NCBI RefSeq assembly: GCF_036227125.1
Contig: NZ_CP109435.1
Span: 7,564,001 to 7,628,000 of the forward strand
Origin: Streptomyces sp. NBC_01485
GTDB taxonomy: Bacteria; Actinomycetota; Actinomycetes; Streptomycetales; Streptomycetaceae
Direction of reading: 5' to 3'
Length of the DNA stretch: 64,000 nucleotides
This document shows, in pieces, positions 1 through 8,615 of the stretch; position 1 is the first letter of the stretch, and every line of letters starts with the position of its first letter. Below the pieces are notes generated by a model. That model saw only the letters and a list, made by a program, of their open reading frames with translations, did no database searches and was not told the origin of the DNA. The position numbers were made by a program, and so were the translations under genes.

Positions 1-59
1 CGGGCGAGTAACAACCCGCCGTAATGACCCCAAGTACCGACAAGGCCGGAGGAGACCCC

Positions 60-878
60 GTGGAGCAGAGTGCGCAGGGCTCCACGAGTACGGGAACTCC
101 GGCCGGGCCGGGGGGCGACGGCCGTGCTGTCCGGGTGCCGGCGCAGTCGCGCGCCGGGTTCGGGGAGGGCGCGGACCGTGAGCGGTGCGGGCCGACGGGC
201 GACGCGCGCGGCGAGCACACGCACAGCGAGATCCCCATCCCGCGTCCCCGGCCGGTCGTCCAGCGTGCCTCGGTGCGCGGTCAGATCCTCGACGCCCTGC
301 GCACCGCGCTCGTCGCCGGGGAACTGCGGCCGGGCGAGGTGTACTCGGCGCCGGTGCTCGGGGACCGCTTCGGCGTCTCCGCGACGCCGGTCCGGGAGGC
401 GATGCAGCAGCTCGCGCTGGAGGGCGCCGTCGAGGTCGTCCCCAACCGGGGGTTCCGGGTGATCGTGCGGGGCACGCGCGAACTCGCCGAACTGGCCGAG
501 GTGCGGGCGCTGATCGAGGTTCCCGTGATGCTGCGGCTGGCCCGTACGGTGCCTGCCGAGAGGTGGGCGGAGCTGCGGCCCCTCGCCGAGGCGAGCATGT
601 GCGCGGCGGCCTCCGGCTGTCCGGTCACGTACGCGGAGGCCGACCGTGTCTTCCACCGGTCGATGCTCGCGCTCTCCGGCAACGAGCAGTTGGCCGGGAT
701 CGCCGAGGATCTGCATCGGCGGTCGCAGTGGCCGCTGGTCGGCGGGGCCGTCTCGCGCGGACGCGCCGATCTCGTGGCGGACGCGACGGAGCACGTGGCT
801 CTGCTGGAGGCGTTGACGGTGCGGGACTTGGACGGGGTGCGGGCGCTGGTGCGTGGGCACTTCGCCGGCGCGGCCTGA
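60..878 (+). CDS. GntR-family (FCD-type) transcriptional regulator
   Basis: A one-component DNA-binding regulator of about 272 residues. After a low-complexity N-terminal stretch of about 65 residues there is a GntR winged helix (QILDALRTALVAGELRPG, then a recognition helix in VSATPVREAMQQLALEG), followed by an alpha-helical FCD-type effector domain (ELAEVRALIEVPVMLRLAR, then a HRSMLALSGN helix). FCD regulators usually bind small carboxylates or sugar acids; the ligand here is unknown. I chose the GTG at 60 because GGAGGAG lies about 7 bases upstream; the ATG at 24 has no ribosome binding site. The gene converges on the TPR-like gene that follows. Its target may lie to the left of the window. 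The family call is firm; the role is not. Confidence 0.85.
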   Translation: MEQSAQGSTSTGTPAGPGGDGRAVRVPAQSRAGFGEGADRERCGPTGDARGEHTHSEIPIPRPRPVVQRASVRGQILDALRTALVAGELRPGEVYSAPVLGDRFGVSATPVREAMQQLALEGAVEVVPNRGFRVIVRGTRELAELAEVRALIEVPVMLRLARTVPAERWAELRPLAEASMCAAASGCPVTYAEADRVFHRSMLALSGNEQLAGIAEDLHRRSQWPLVGGAVSRGRADLVADATEHVALLEALTVRDLDGVRALVRGHFAGAA

Positions 879-899
879 ACCGGGTTCGTGGCCCGCGCC

Positions 900-990
900 T
901 GTTGGTGGCGTCCCCCGGGGGCTGCGCCCCCAGACCCCCGCTATCGGCCCTGAAGGGGCCTCGTCCTCAATCTCCCCCAGAGGGGGACCC
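900..990. terminator. GC-rich hairpins between convergent genes
   Basis: The gap between the convergent genes holds short inverted repeats: a GGGGC/GCCCC stem near 917-929 and TCCCCC/GGGGGA near 970-984. These G/C hairpins without a T-run are typical of Streptomyces intergenic terminators. The first resembles a repeat seen often between Streptomyces genes. Confidence 0.4.
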
Positions 991-1058
991 CCAACGGGCT
1001 GAAGGGCACTGACCGGCGCTGAAAGTGTGCCGCCGGCCAGCCCCTGTGCCACTGCCCC

Positions 1059-1832
1059 CTATACCGCTGCCGGCGGTGGCGCCAACTGCCTTGTCAGCCA
1101 GGTTGGTACGCCGCCCAGGAGACGGAACAGGCGGCGGGCCTCCTCCCGTAGGCGGGAGGCTTCCGGCTCGGTTTCTGCGTCTGCGAGTGAGGCGAGGGCC
1201 GGGGCGGTGCCCACCAGGTAGCCCAACTCCTCGCGGATGCGGAGGGATTCGGCGAAGCCGTGGCGGGCCTCTGCCATCTCGCCCTCGCGTAGGGCCAGTC
1301 CGGCCAGATGGCGCCAGGTGAAGGACAGCAGCAGGGAGTCCGAGTGCGCCGCGGCCGCCGTGTGGGCGCGGCGGTAGGCGGCCCGCGCGGCCTGCGGGGA
1401 GCGGGCGATGTTCTCCGCGAGCAGGCCCCGGCGGAAGTCCAGGAGCGCCCGGCCCTGCGCGTCCGGCGGGATCAGCGCCGCCGCCCGGCCGAGCGCGGCC
1501 CGTGCCTCGTCCACCCGGTCGCGCACCCCGTGCACCGTGGCCGCGTAGGCAAGTTGCCCGCGTTCACAAGCGGCGGCGCCCCGCTCCTCGTCGTCGTGGG
1601 CCAGTGCCTCCGCCGTGCGCAGCGCGTCCTCGGCGTCCTGCCAGCCCTGCTCGGTGTACAGGCACCGTTCCACGAGCAGTGCGGCCCGCTGGATCGCGCC
1701 CGGCGCCGTGTCGGGCGGGACCAGTGCCGCCGCGTCGGACCAGCAGGCCCGCGAGCGCAGCCGCCAGACCGCGGTCTGGAGGGGGTCGTCACCTGAGGTC
1801 GTTCCGGTACCGGACATGGCGGTGTACGCCAC
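1059..1832 (-). CDS. TPR-like helical repeat protein, function unknown
   Basis: About 257 residues, alanine-rich and almost wholly alpha-helical. Repeated A/L/E-rich helical pairs (for example ALLVERCLYTEQGWQDAEDA and HLAGLALREGEMAEARHGF) resemble tetratricopeptide units, so a scaffold or sensor role is plausible. No catalytic motif is visible. I prefer the GTG at 1832 because GGGGAGG lies about 5 bases upstream; an ATG at 1817 and a TTG at 1985 that would overlap the pucR stop are alternatives. It lies directly downstream of pucR on the same strand and could be co-transcribed with it. Confidence 0.6.
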   Translation of the reverse strand: MAYTAMSGTGTTSGDDPLQTAVWRLRSRACWSDAAALVPPDTAPGAIQRAALLVERCLYTEQGWQDAEDALRTAEALAHDDEERGAAACERGQLAYAATVHGVRDRVDEARAALGRAAALIPPDAQGRALLDFRRGLLAENIARSPQAARAAYRRAHTAAAAHSDSLLLSFTWRHLAGLALREGEMAEARHGFAESLRIREELGYLVGTAPALASLADAETEPEASRLREEARRLFRLLGGVPTWLTRQLAPPPAAV

Positions 1833-1981
1833 GTTGCCCTCCCCGAGCGCGCCGTCGAGCTTTGAGTGGTGGCCGCATCTCAGCACGAATCCCAGCACCG
1901 GGCCAAGGGGGCGGGTGAAGTATTTCACAAAGTCGTGGGGCTCTCCGGCCCGAGCCGGCCCCAGCCGGTGTGCGCCTGTCG

Positions 1982-3664
1982 TCAACTCATCCTTAGCGCC
2001 AGGAAGAAGTCCAGCTTGTCTTCGAGGCGTGACAGGTCACGGCTCGTCAACTGCTCGATGCGTCCGACCCGGTAGCGCAGTGTGTTGACGTGCAGGTGCA
2101 GGCGGGCGGCGCACCGGGTCCACGAACCGTCACATGCGAGGAACGCCTCCAGCGTCGGGATCAACTCGGCGCGGTGGCGTCGGTCGTAGTCGCGCAGAGG
2201 GTCCAGGAGGCGCGCGGTGAACGCTCTGCGGACGTCGTCCGGGACGAACGGCAGCAGCAGTACGTGCGAGGCCAGCTCCTGGTGCCCGGCCGCGCACACC
2301 CGCCCCGGGCGGGCGGCGGCCACCCGCCTCGCGTGCCGTGCCTCCTCCAGCGCCCCGCGCAACCCCTCCGCCGAATGCACGGCCGCGCTGACGCCCAGCG
2401 TGAGCCGGCCGTCGCCGTCCAGCCCCGACGACAGCGGTTCCCGTACGGCCGTCAGGAGCGCGTCGGCGAGGACGCCGTTCTCGGAGCCGTCGTGCTCGGT
2501 CGACACCGCCGGCAGGGGTACCAGGGCGATGGCCTCGTCGCCGGTGTGGGCGACGGCGATGCGGTCGGAGGGCTCCGGGCCGGTGGCGAGCGGGTCGACG
2601 AGGATCTCCTCCAGCAGCGACTGGGCGACCGGGCCGGCCTCCAGGTCTCCGTCCTGCCACTCGACGCGGGCCACGACCACCTGCCACTGCGGGGCGGCCC
2701 CCAGGCCCGGCAGCAGCACCGGCGCGGCCACCCGCAGGCGGGCCGCGATCTCCGCCGGGGCCGCGCCCGTCTGGACCAGCTCCAGCACCTCCTGCGCCAG
2801 GCGCCTGCGCACCGTGCGCGCGGCGTCCCGGCGCTCGCGTTCGACAGCGATGAGCTGGGTGACGCCCTGGAGCAGGTCGAGGCGTTCGTCCGCCCACTCC
2901 CCGGCGTCGGCCTCGACGGCCAGCAGCCAGTCCGACAGCACGCTCTCGCGCACATCCCGACCGGCGTGCGGGGTGCGCGGGGAGCGGCCGCCGCTGCGGA
3001 TCGGGAACAGCGAGTACGTCGTCTGGCCCAGCAGCACCCGGTGCGGTCCGCGCCGGCCCGTGCGGACGGCCGCCAGATGCTCCGCGGCGAGCTTCGGGCA
3101 CGCCTCGGGCGGCAGGCCCGGCCCCGCCGCCTTGGGGCCCGCGATGAGCCGGCCGGTGGGGGACAGGACCCAGGCGCGCAGGTCCAGGTCGGAGCCGAGC
3201 AGATCCAGGACGACGTCCGGGCCGCCGCCCGCCGGGCCCGAGGTCATCATCCGGCGGTGCCGGTCCACGACGGCCGCGAGGTCCCCGGCGCGCTCGCCGG
3301 ACACCTGCCGTACGACGTGCTCGGTGATCGCCGCGAAGGCCACCGACTCGTGCACCGCGAACAGCGGGAGCCGGTGCCGGGCACAGGCCGCGACCAGATC
3401 CTCCGGGACGTTGCCCAGCTCCGCCTCGCCGGCCCCGAGCGCGGTCACCCCGGCCTGCGCCAGGATCCGTACGAACGGCTCGGAGTCCGCCGCGTCCCGG
3501 CGCCACGCCAGGCCCGTCAGCACCAGCTCGCCGCCGGAGAGGTAGCGGCTGGGGTCCCGCAGGTCGGTGGTCATGACACCCCGCACCGTGCGGTCCAGCT
3601 CGTCCTCGCCGCCGAGGAGCCTGAGGCCCAGCGCATCGGTGTCCAGCAGTGCGCGCAGCCGCAT
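1982..3664 (-). CDS. pucR: PucR-family purine catabolism regulator
   Basis: A 560-residue transcriptional regulator. It has an N-terminal PucR ligand-sensing domain (residues about 1-130, beginning MRLRALLDTDALGLRLLGGE), a central GGDEF-like/CdaR-type region and a C-terminal PucR helix-turn-helix (residues about 505-555, with CAARLHLHVNTLRYRVGRIE). Proteins of this architecture control purine degradation in Bacillus and actinomycetes. The gene is divergent from the xanthine dehydrogenase genes and shares a 345-bp intergenic region with them, so it is the obvious local regulator. It starts at the ATG at 3664. The family is clear from motifs; the purine role rests on context. Confidence 0.88.
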   Translation of the reverse strand: MRLRALLDTDALGLRLLGGEDELDRTVRGVMTTDLRDPSRYLSGGELVLTGLAWRRDAADSEPFVRILAQAGVTALGAGEAELGNVPEDLVAACARHRLPLFAVHESVAFAAITEHVVRQVSGERAGDLAAVVDRHRRMMTSGPAGGGPDVVLDLLGSDLDLRAWVLSPTGRLIAGPKAAGPGLPPEACPKLAAEHLAAVRTGRRGPHRVLLGQTTYSLFPIRSGGRSPRTPHAGRDVRESVLSDWLLAVEADAGEWADERLDLLQGVTQLIAVERERRDAARTVRRRLAQEVLELVQTGAAPAEIAARLRVAAPVLLPGLGAAPQWQVVVARVEWQDGDLEAGPVAQSLLEEILVDPLATGPEPSDRIAVAHTGDEAIALVPLPAVSTEHDGSENGVLADALLTAVREPLSSGLDGDGRLTLGVSAAVHSAEGLRGALEEARHARRVAAARPGRVCAAGHQELASHVLLLPFVPDDVRRAFTARLLDPLRDYDRRHRAELIPTLEAFLACDGSWTRCAARLHLHVNTLRYRVGRIEQLTSRDLSRLEDKLDFFLALRMS

Positions 3665-4009
3665 CTCGTCGCCGCCGTTCTGTGTCTCGAAAACTACGAT
3701 GATGGGTGAAGGAGGTGGCGGGAAGCATCCGCCGGACGGTCACGAACCGCATTCTTCGACTGCCAGACCGTTTCCTACGTTTCCACAGGAAAACGAAGGG
3801 GTTACCGATGGCATACGTTCATACGAATCTACAAGATGCCCCGGTCGACCAGCCAACTCCTTCATGGTTTCCGTGACTGACCCGGTCGGCGCGAGGCGCT
3901 GTGTACTGGCCTCACCCCATGTGAACAGGACATGAGCGAGCCGGGCCCGCCGCACCCGATTCTGGCTTGATCGATACGACTCACGAGACGAAGAAGAAGA
4001 GAGCCGTTC
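3665..4009. promoter_or_regulatory. Divergent pucR / xanthine dehydrogenase promoter region
   Basis: A 345-bp gap without a gene lies between the divergent pucR and xdh starts and must hold both promoters and any PucR site. The stretch is locally less GC-rich (about 3775-3870 and 3960-4000). I could not fix a -35/-10 pair or a convincing palindrome by eye. A purine-rich run just upstream of 4010 supplies the ribosome binding site of the first xdh gene. Confidence 0.5.
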
Positions 4010-4903
4010 ATGGACTTCCTTCGCCCCGCCAGCTGGGAGGAGGCGCTCGCCGCCAAGGCCGAGCACCCCACCGCTGTGCCGATCGCGGGCGGCACCGACG
4101 TGATGGTCGAGATCAACTTCGACCACCGCCGGCCCGAGTACCTGCTCGACCTCACCCGGGTCGGTGACCTCTACGAGTGGGAGGTCGGCGAGGACAGCGT
4201 GCGGCTCGGCGCCTCCGTCCCGTACACCCGGATCATGGAGAACCTGCGCGCCGAGCTGCCGGGCCTCGCCCTCGCCTCGCACACCGTGGCCTCCCCGCAG
4301 ATCCGCAACCGGGGCGGCGTCGGCGGCAACCTCGGCACCGCCTCCCCGGCCGGCGACGCCCACCCCGCCCTGCTGGCGGCCGGCGCCGAGGTCGAGGCCG
4401 AGTCGGTGCGCGGGACGCGGCTCATCCCGATCGACGACTTCTACACCGGCGTGAAGCGCAACGCGCTCGCCCCCGACGAGCTGATCCGCGCCGTGCACGT
4501 CAAGAAGGCCGACGGCCCGCAGCAGTACTCCAAGGTGGGCACCCGCAACGCCATGGTCATCGCCGTGTGCGCCTTCGGCCTCGCGCTGCACCCGCGGACC
4601 CGCACCGTCCGCACCGGCATCGGCTCGGCCGCCCCGACCCCCGTCCGGGCCAGGACCGCCGAGGAGTTCCTGACCGCGGCGCTCGAAGAGGGCGGTTTCT
4701 GGGACAACGGAAAGATCATCACCCCGTCGGTCGCCAAGCAGTTCGCGGACCTGTGCGCCGCCGCCTGCAACCCGATCGACGACGTCCGGGGGACGGCGAG
4801 CTACCGCCGTCACGCGGTGGGCATCATGGCCCGCCGCACGCTGACCTGGACCTGGGAGTCGTACCGCGGCACCGCCGCCCGCCCGGAGGGAGTCGCGTCA
4901 TGA
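4010..4903 (+). CDS. Xanthine dehydrogenase family FAD-binding subunit
   Basis: A 297-residue FAD-binding subunit of a molybdenum hydroxylase, starting MDFLRPASWEEALAAKAEHP. Family features include the FAD-pyrophosphate motif region PIAGGTDVMVEIN near residues 24-37, the RNRGGVGGNLGTASPAGD loop near residues 101-118, and a C-terminal CO-dehydrogenase flavoprotein domain (IGSAAPTPVRARTAEEFL). It passes electrons from the 2Fe-2S subunit to NAD or another acceptor during hypoxanthine/xanthine oxidation. It is first in an operon ordered FAD, FeS, Mo, and its stop overlaps the next start by 4 bases (ATGA). Length and motifs are normal for the family. The exact substrate is inferred from pucR and the adjacent purine permease remnant. 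Confidence 0.92.
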   Translation: MDFLRPASWEEALAAKAEHPTAVPIAGGTDVMVEINFDHRRPEYLLDLTRVGDLYEWEVGEDSVRLGASVPYTRIMENLRAELPGLALASHTVASPQIRNRGGVGGNLGTASPAGDAHPALLAAGAEVEAESVRGTRLIPIDDFYTGVKRNALAPDELIRAVHVKKADGPQQYSKVGTRNAMVIAVCAFGLALHPRTRTVRTGIGSAAPTPVRARTAEEFLTAALEEGGFWDNGKIITPSVAKQFADLCAAACNPIDDVRGTASYRRHAVGIMARRTLTWTWESYRGTAARPEGVAS

Positions 4904-5541
4904 GGGTCAACTTCACCGTCAACGGACGTCCGCAGGAAGCCGACGACGTGTGGGAGGGCGAGTCCCTGCTGTACGTGCTGCGGGAGCGGATGGGCCTGCC
5001 CGGCTCCAAGAACGCCTGCGAGCAGGGTGAGTGCGGCTCGTGCACGGTCCGGCTCGACGGCGTCCCGGTGTGTGCGTGCCTGGTCGCCGCCGGTCAGGCG
5101 CAGGGCCGCGACGTCGTGACCGTCGAGGGGCTCGCGGACTACGCCCGGCAGCGGGCATGCGGTCCGCGAAACTGTGACACTTCAGCGAAAAGTGTCACAG
5201 TTTCGCCGGCCGAGGCCCGGACCCGGCAGGCCGAGCCGACCGATTCCCCGACCGATTCCCCGACCGATTCCCCGACCGATTCCCCGACCGACTCCCAGAC
5301 CGGCGAGGGCGCCGAACTCGCCCCGATCCAGCAGGCGTTCATCGACGCCGGAGCCGTCCAGTGCGGCTTCTGCACCCCGGGACTGCTGGTCGCCGCCGAC
5401 GAGATGCTGGAGCGCAACCCCAACCCGACCGACGCGGACATCCGCGAGGCGCTCTCGGGCAACCTGTGCCGCTGCACCGGCTACGAGAAGATCATGGACG
5501 CGGTCCGCCTGGCGGCCGCCCGGCAGGAAGAGGCGGTCTGA
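4900..5541 (+). CDS. Xanthine dehydrogenase family 2Fe-2S subunit with expanded linker
   Basis: A 213-residue iron-sulfur subunit. The plant-ferredoxin-type cluster uses the Cys pattern CEQGECGSC, then CAC (residues about 42-64). The C-terminal four-helix cluster domain has CGFC and CRC (residues about 160-200). Between them the linker is unusually long, with two inserted-looking elements: a 17-bp perfect inverted repeat at 5166-5206, and five 12-bp units encoding TDSP repeats at 5239-5298. Family members are usually about 160-200 residues with a shorter linker. Both cluster domains look intact, so the protein is probably functional. The ATG at 4900 overlaps the upstream stop. Confidence 0.9.
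   Translation: MRVNFTVNGRPQEADDVWEGESLLYVLRERMGLPGSKNACEQGECGSCTVRLDGVPVCACLVAAGQAQGRDVVTVEGLADYARQRACGPRNCDTSAKSVTVSPAEARTRQAEPTDSPTDSPTDSPTDSPTDSQTGEGAELAPIQQAFIDAGAVQCGFCTPGLLVAADEMLERNPNPTDADIREALSGNLCRCTGYEKIMDAVRLAAARQEEAV
5166..5206. repeat. 17-bp perfect inverted repeat inside the 2Fe-2S gene
   Basis: The left arm 5166-5182 and right arm 5190-5206 are exact reverse complements around a 7-base loop. The element is less GC-rich than its surroundings and sits in the inter-domain linker, in frame. It could be a mobile palindromic unit, a hairpin acting on mRNA, or a regulator site. Confidence 0.9.
5239..5298 (+). repeat. 12-bp tandem repeat encoding TDSP units
   Basis: Four exact copies of a 12-bp unit (5239-5286) are followed by a fifth with changes (5287-5298). 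They encode Thr-Asp-Ser-Pro repeats ending in TDSQ. The unit preserves reading frame, so copy number can vary without breaking the gene. Confidence 0.95.
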
Positions 5542-5543
5542 CC

Positions 5544-7952
5544 ATGCCTGCCGACACACCCACCAACAGCGCTCCCCTCGGCACTCCCACCAAGGTCACC
5601 CAGGGTTCCCGGACCAAGGGCGGCATCGGCGAGTCCACGCTCCGCCCGGACGGCACCCTCAAGGTCACCGGTGAGTTCGCGTACTCCTCCGACCTGTGGC
5701 ACGAGGACATGCTCTGGGGCCAGATCCTGCGCTCCACGGTCGCCCACGCCGAGATCGTCTCGATCGACACGGTCGAGGCGCTGAAGACCCCGGGCGTCTA
5801 CGCCGTCATGACGTACGACGACCTGCCGACCGAGGTGAAGAACTACGGCCTGGAGATCCGGGACACCCCGGTCCTCGCCCACGGCAAGGTACGCCACCAC
5901 GGCGAACCCGTCGCGATCGTCGCCGCCGACCACCCGGAGACGGCCCGCCGCGCCGCCGCCAAGATCAAGGTGGAGTACCGCGAACTGCCCGTCATCACCG
6001 ACGAGGCCTCCGCGACCGCGCCGGACGCGATCCTGATCCACGAGAACCGCGCCGACCACCACAGCGGCCACGTCCCGCACCCGAACATCGTCCACCGCCA
6101 GCCGATCATCCGCGGCGACGCCACCGAGGCCGCCCGGCGCGCAGACGTCGTCGTCAGGGGCGAATACACCTTCGGCATGCAGGACCAGGCCTTCCTCGGC
6201 CCGGAGTCCGGCCTCGCCGTGCCGGAGGAGGACGGCGGCGTCCACCTCTACATCGCCACCCAGTGGCTGCACTCCGACCTGTGGCAGATCGCGCCCGTCC
6301 TCGGCCTGCCCGAGGACAAGGTGCGGATGACGCTGGCGGGCGTCGGCGGCGCGTTCGGCGGCCGCGAGGACCTGTCGATGCAGATCCACGCCTGCTTGCT
6401 GGCGCTGCGGACGGGGAAGCCCGTCAAGATCGTCTACAACCGTTTCGAGTCCTTCTTCGGCCACGTCCACCGCCACCCGGCCAAGCTGTACTACGAGCAC
6501 GGGGCCACCCACGACGGCAGACTCACCCATGTGAAGTGCCGGATCGTCCTCGACGGCGGCGCGTACGCCTCCTCCTCCCCGGCGGTCGTCGGCAACGCCG
6601 CCTCGCTCTCCGTCGGCCCGTACGCCGTGGACGACGTCGACGTCGACGCCATCGCTCTCTACACCAACAACCCGCCCTGCGGCGCGATGCGCGGCTTCGG
6701 CGCGGTCCAGGCGTGCTTCGCCTACGAGGCGCAGATGGACAAGGTGGCGAAGGAACTGGGCCTGGACCCGGTGGAGTTCAGGCAGCGCAACGCGATGGAG
6801 CAGGGCACCCTGCTGCCGACCGGGCAGGCGGTCGACTCCCCGGCGCCGGTCGCCGAACTCCTGCGCCGCGTCAAGGCGATGCCGCTGCCGCCGGAACGCC
6901 AGTGGGAGAGCAGCGAGGGCGCTGACGTACGGCAGTTGCCCGGCGGTCTGTCCAACACCACGCACGGCGAAGGCGTCGTACGCGGCATCGGTTACGCGGT
7001 CGGCATCAAGAACGCCGGCTTCTCCGAGGGCTTCGACGACTACTCGACCGCCCGGGTCCGGATGGAGGTCATCGCCGGCGAGCCCGTCGCGACCGTCCAC
7101 ACGGCCATGGCGGAGGTCGGCCAGGGCGGTATCACCGTCCACGCGCAGATCGCCCGCACCGAACTGGGCGTCGCGCAGGTCACCATCGTCCCGGCGGACA
7201 CGCGGGTGGGCAGCGCCGGTTCGACGTCGGCCTCCCGGCAGACGTACGTCACCGGCGGCGCCGTCAAGAACTCCTGCGAGCTCGTCCGGGAGAAGGTCCT
7301 GGAGCTCGGGCGCCGCAGGTTCGGCTCCTACCACCCGGCCTGGGCGACCGCCGAACTGCTCCTGGAAGGCGGCAAGGTCGTCACCGACGGCGGTGAGGTC
7401 CTCGCCCACCTGGTCGACGTGCTCGAAGGGGAGGCCGTCGAGGTCGAGGCCGAGTGGCGGCACCGGCCGACCGAGCCGTTCGACCTGCGCACCGGGCAGG
7501 GCTTCGGACACGTCCAGTACACATTCGCCGCGCACCGCGCCGTCGTCGAGGTCGACACCGAACTCGGCCTGGTCAAGGTGATCGAGCTGGCCTGCGCGCA
7601 GGACGTCGGAAAGGCGCTGAACCCGCTGTCCGTGATCGGTCAGATCCAGGGCGGCACGATCCAGGGGCTGGGCGTGGCGGTCATGGAGGAGATCATCGTC
7701 GACCCGAAGACGGCGAAGGTCCGCAACCCCTCCTTCACGGACTACCTGATCCCCACGATCCTCGACACGCCGACCATCCCCGTCGACGTGCTCGAACTCG
7801 CCGACGACCACGCCCCCTACGGGCTCCGTGGCATCGGCGAGGCGCCCACCCTGTCCTCGACCCCGGCCGTCCTCGCGGCGATCCGGAACGCGACCGGGCT
7901 GGAACTCAACCGCACGCCGGTACGGCCCGAGCACCTGACGGGCACCGCGTAA
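5544..7952 (+). CDS. Xanthine dehydrogenase molybdopterin-binding subunit
   Basis: An 802-residue molybdopterin cytosine dinucleotide-binding large subunit of the xanthine oxidase family. Visible motifs are the small a/b-hammerhead domain at the N-terminus (GEFAYSSDLWHEDMLWGQ), GVGGAFGGRED near residue 262, PPCGAMRGFGAVQACFAYE near residue 378, the GQGG molybdopterin loop near residue 528, and the C-terminal GIGEAP motif carrying the catalytic Glu near residue 766. It catalyses hydroxylation of hypoxanthine/xanthine to urate. It starts 2 bases after the 2Fe-2S stop, with a purine-rich ribosome binding site inside that gene. Length is normal for the family. The enzyme family is very secure; the purine substrate is inferred from neighbours. 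Confidence 0.93.
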   Translation: MPADTPTNSAPLGTPTKVTQGSRTKGGIGESTLRPDGTLKVTGEFAYSSDLWHEDMLWGQILRSTVAHAEIVSIDTVEALKTPGVYAVMTYDDLPTEVKNYGLEIRDTPVLAHGKVRHHGEPVAIVAADHPETARRAAAKIKVEYRELPVITDEASATAPDAILIHENRADHHSGHVPHPNIVHRQPIIRGDATEAARRADVVVRGEYTFGMQDQAFLGPESGLAVPEEDGGVHLYIATQWLHSDLWQIAPVLGLPEDKVRMTLAGVGGAFGGREDLSMQIHACLLALRTGKPVKIVYNRFESFFGHVHRHPAKLYYEHGATHDGRLTHVKCRIVLDGGAYASSSPAVVGNAASLSVGPYAVDDVDVDAIALYTNNPPCGAMRGFGAVQACFAYEAQMDKVAKELGLDPVEFRQRNAMEQGTLLPTGQAVDSPAPVAELLRRVKAMPLPPERQWESSEGADVRQLPGGLSNTTHGEGVVRGIGYAVGIKNAGFSEGFDDYSTARVRMEVIAGEPVATVHTAMAEVGQGGITVHAQIARTELGVAQVTIVPADTRVGSAGSTSASRQTYVTGGAVKNSCELVREKVLELGRRRFGSYHPAWATAELLLEGGKVVTDGGEVLAHLVDVLEGEAVEVEAEWRHRPTEPFDLRTGQGFGHVQYTFAAHRAVVEVDTELGLVKVIELACAQDVGKALNPLSVIGQIQGGTIQGLGVAVMEEIIVDPKTAKVRNPSFTDYLIPTILDTPTIPVDVLELADDHAPYGLRGIGEAPTLSSTPAVLAAIRNATGLELNRTPVRPEHLTGTA

Positions 7953-8070
7953 CTCCCGGCGCTGCAAGGCAAGTTCGTCGAACCTCACGTGCGTCGACTC
8001 ATGTTCGTCTCGGGCCGTCCCCCGGGTCGTGCACCTTCCCAAACCCCATTGAACCTTGGGAGACGGCACC

Positions 8071-8544
8071 ATGACCCAGCAGTCCGTGGAGCCCAGGGCC
8101 GTCGCCGGCGACGCGGGTGAAGGCACCCGCGTCCCGGCCGGACGGTCCTGGCTCGACCGGTACTTCCACATTTCCGGACGGGGATCCACGCTCGCGCGCG
8201 AAGTGCGCGGCGGCGTCACCACCTTCATGGCGATGGCGTACATCCTTCTGCTCAACCCGCTGATCCTGTCCGGCAAGGACGCGGCCGGGAATACCCTCGG
8301 CCAGCAGGCGCTGATCACCGCGACCGCCTTCGCCGCCGCGATCCCGGTCTTCCTGACCGTCGTCGTGATGCCGTTCACCTACAGCATCACCGCCGGTGTC
8401 TCCGCGGGCGTCATCTCGTACGTCGCCATCAAGGCCGCCCAGGGCAGGGCGCGGGAGACCGGCGCCTTCATGTGGGGCCTGACGGTCATCTTCCTCGTGT
8501 ACTTCGCCCTCAACCCGATAGAGAGCTGGCTGGGCGTGCGCTAG
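8071..8544 (+). pseudogene. NCS2 purine permease with a large in-frame internal deletion
   Basis: A 157-residue remnant of an AzgA-type NCS2 permease, a membrane protein that normally has about 450-500 residues and 12-14 helices. Residues 1-90 match the start of the family (STLAREVRGGVTTFMAMAYI, NPLILSG). Residues 91-157 match the extreme C-terminus (IPVFLTVVVMPFTYSITAGV through FMWGLTVIFLVYFALNPI). About 300 central residues, including the substrate-binding helices, are missing. The join is at about 8340/8341 and keeps frame, so the protein is translatable but cannot be a normal transporter. Short GC-rich similarity at the join would explain a slipped recombination. The start at 8071 has GGGAGA upstream. 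It lies between the Mo subunit and xdhC, where an intact purine permease is expected. Confidence 0.85.
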
Positions 8545-8615
8545 CAGGACTCGTAGCAGGTCGTGCACCAGGTCTTGAAAAAGCCTTCCCCACAAACCCG
8601 TTAGGAGACCGAGAG

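Noticed and set aside
5239..5298. A possible CRISPR-like array.
   Set aside because: The units are 12 bp, contiguous without spacers, in frame within a gene and encode TDSP repeats.
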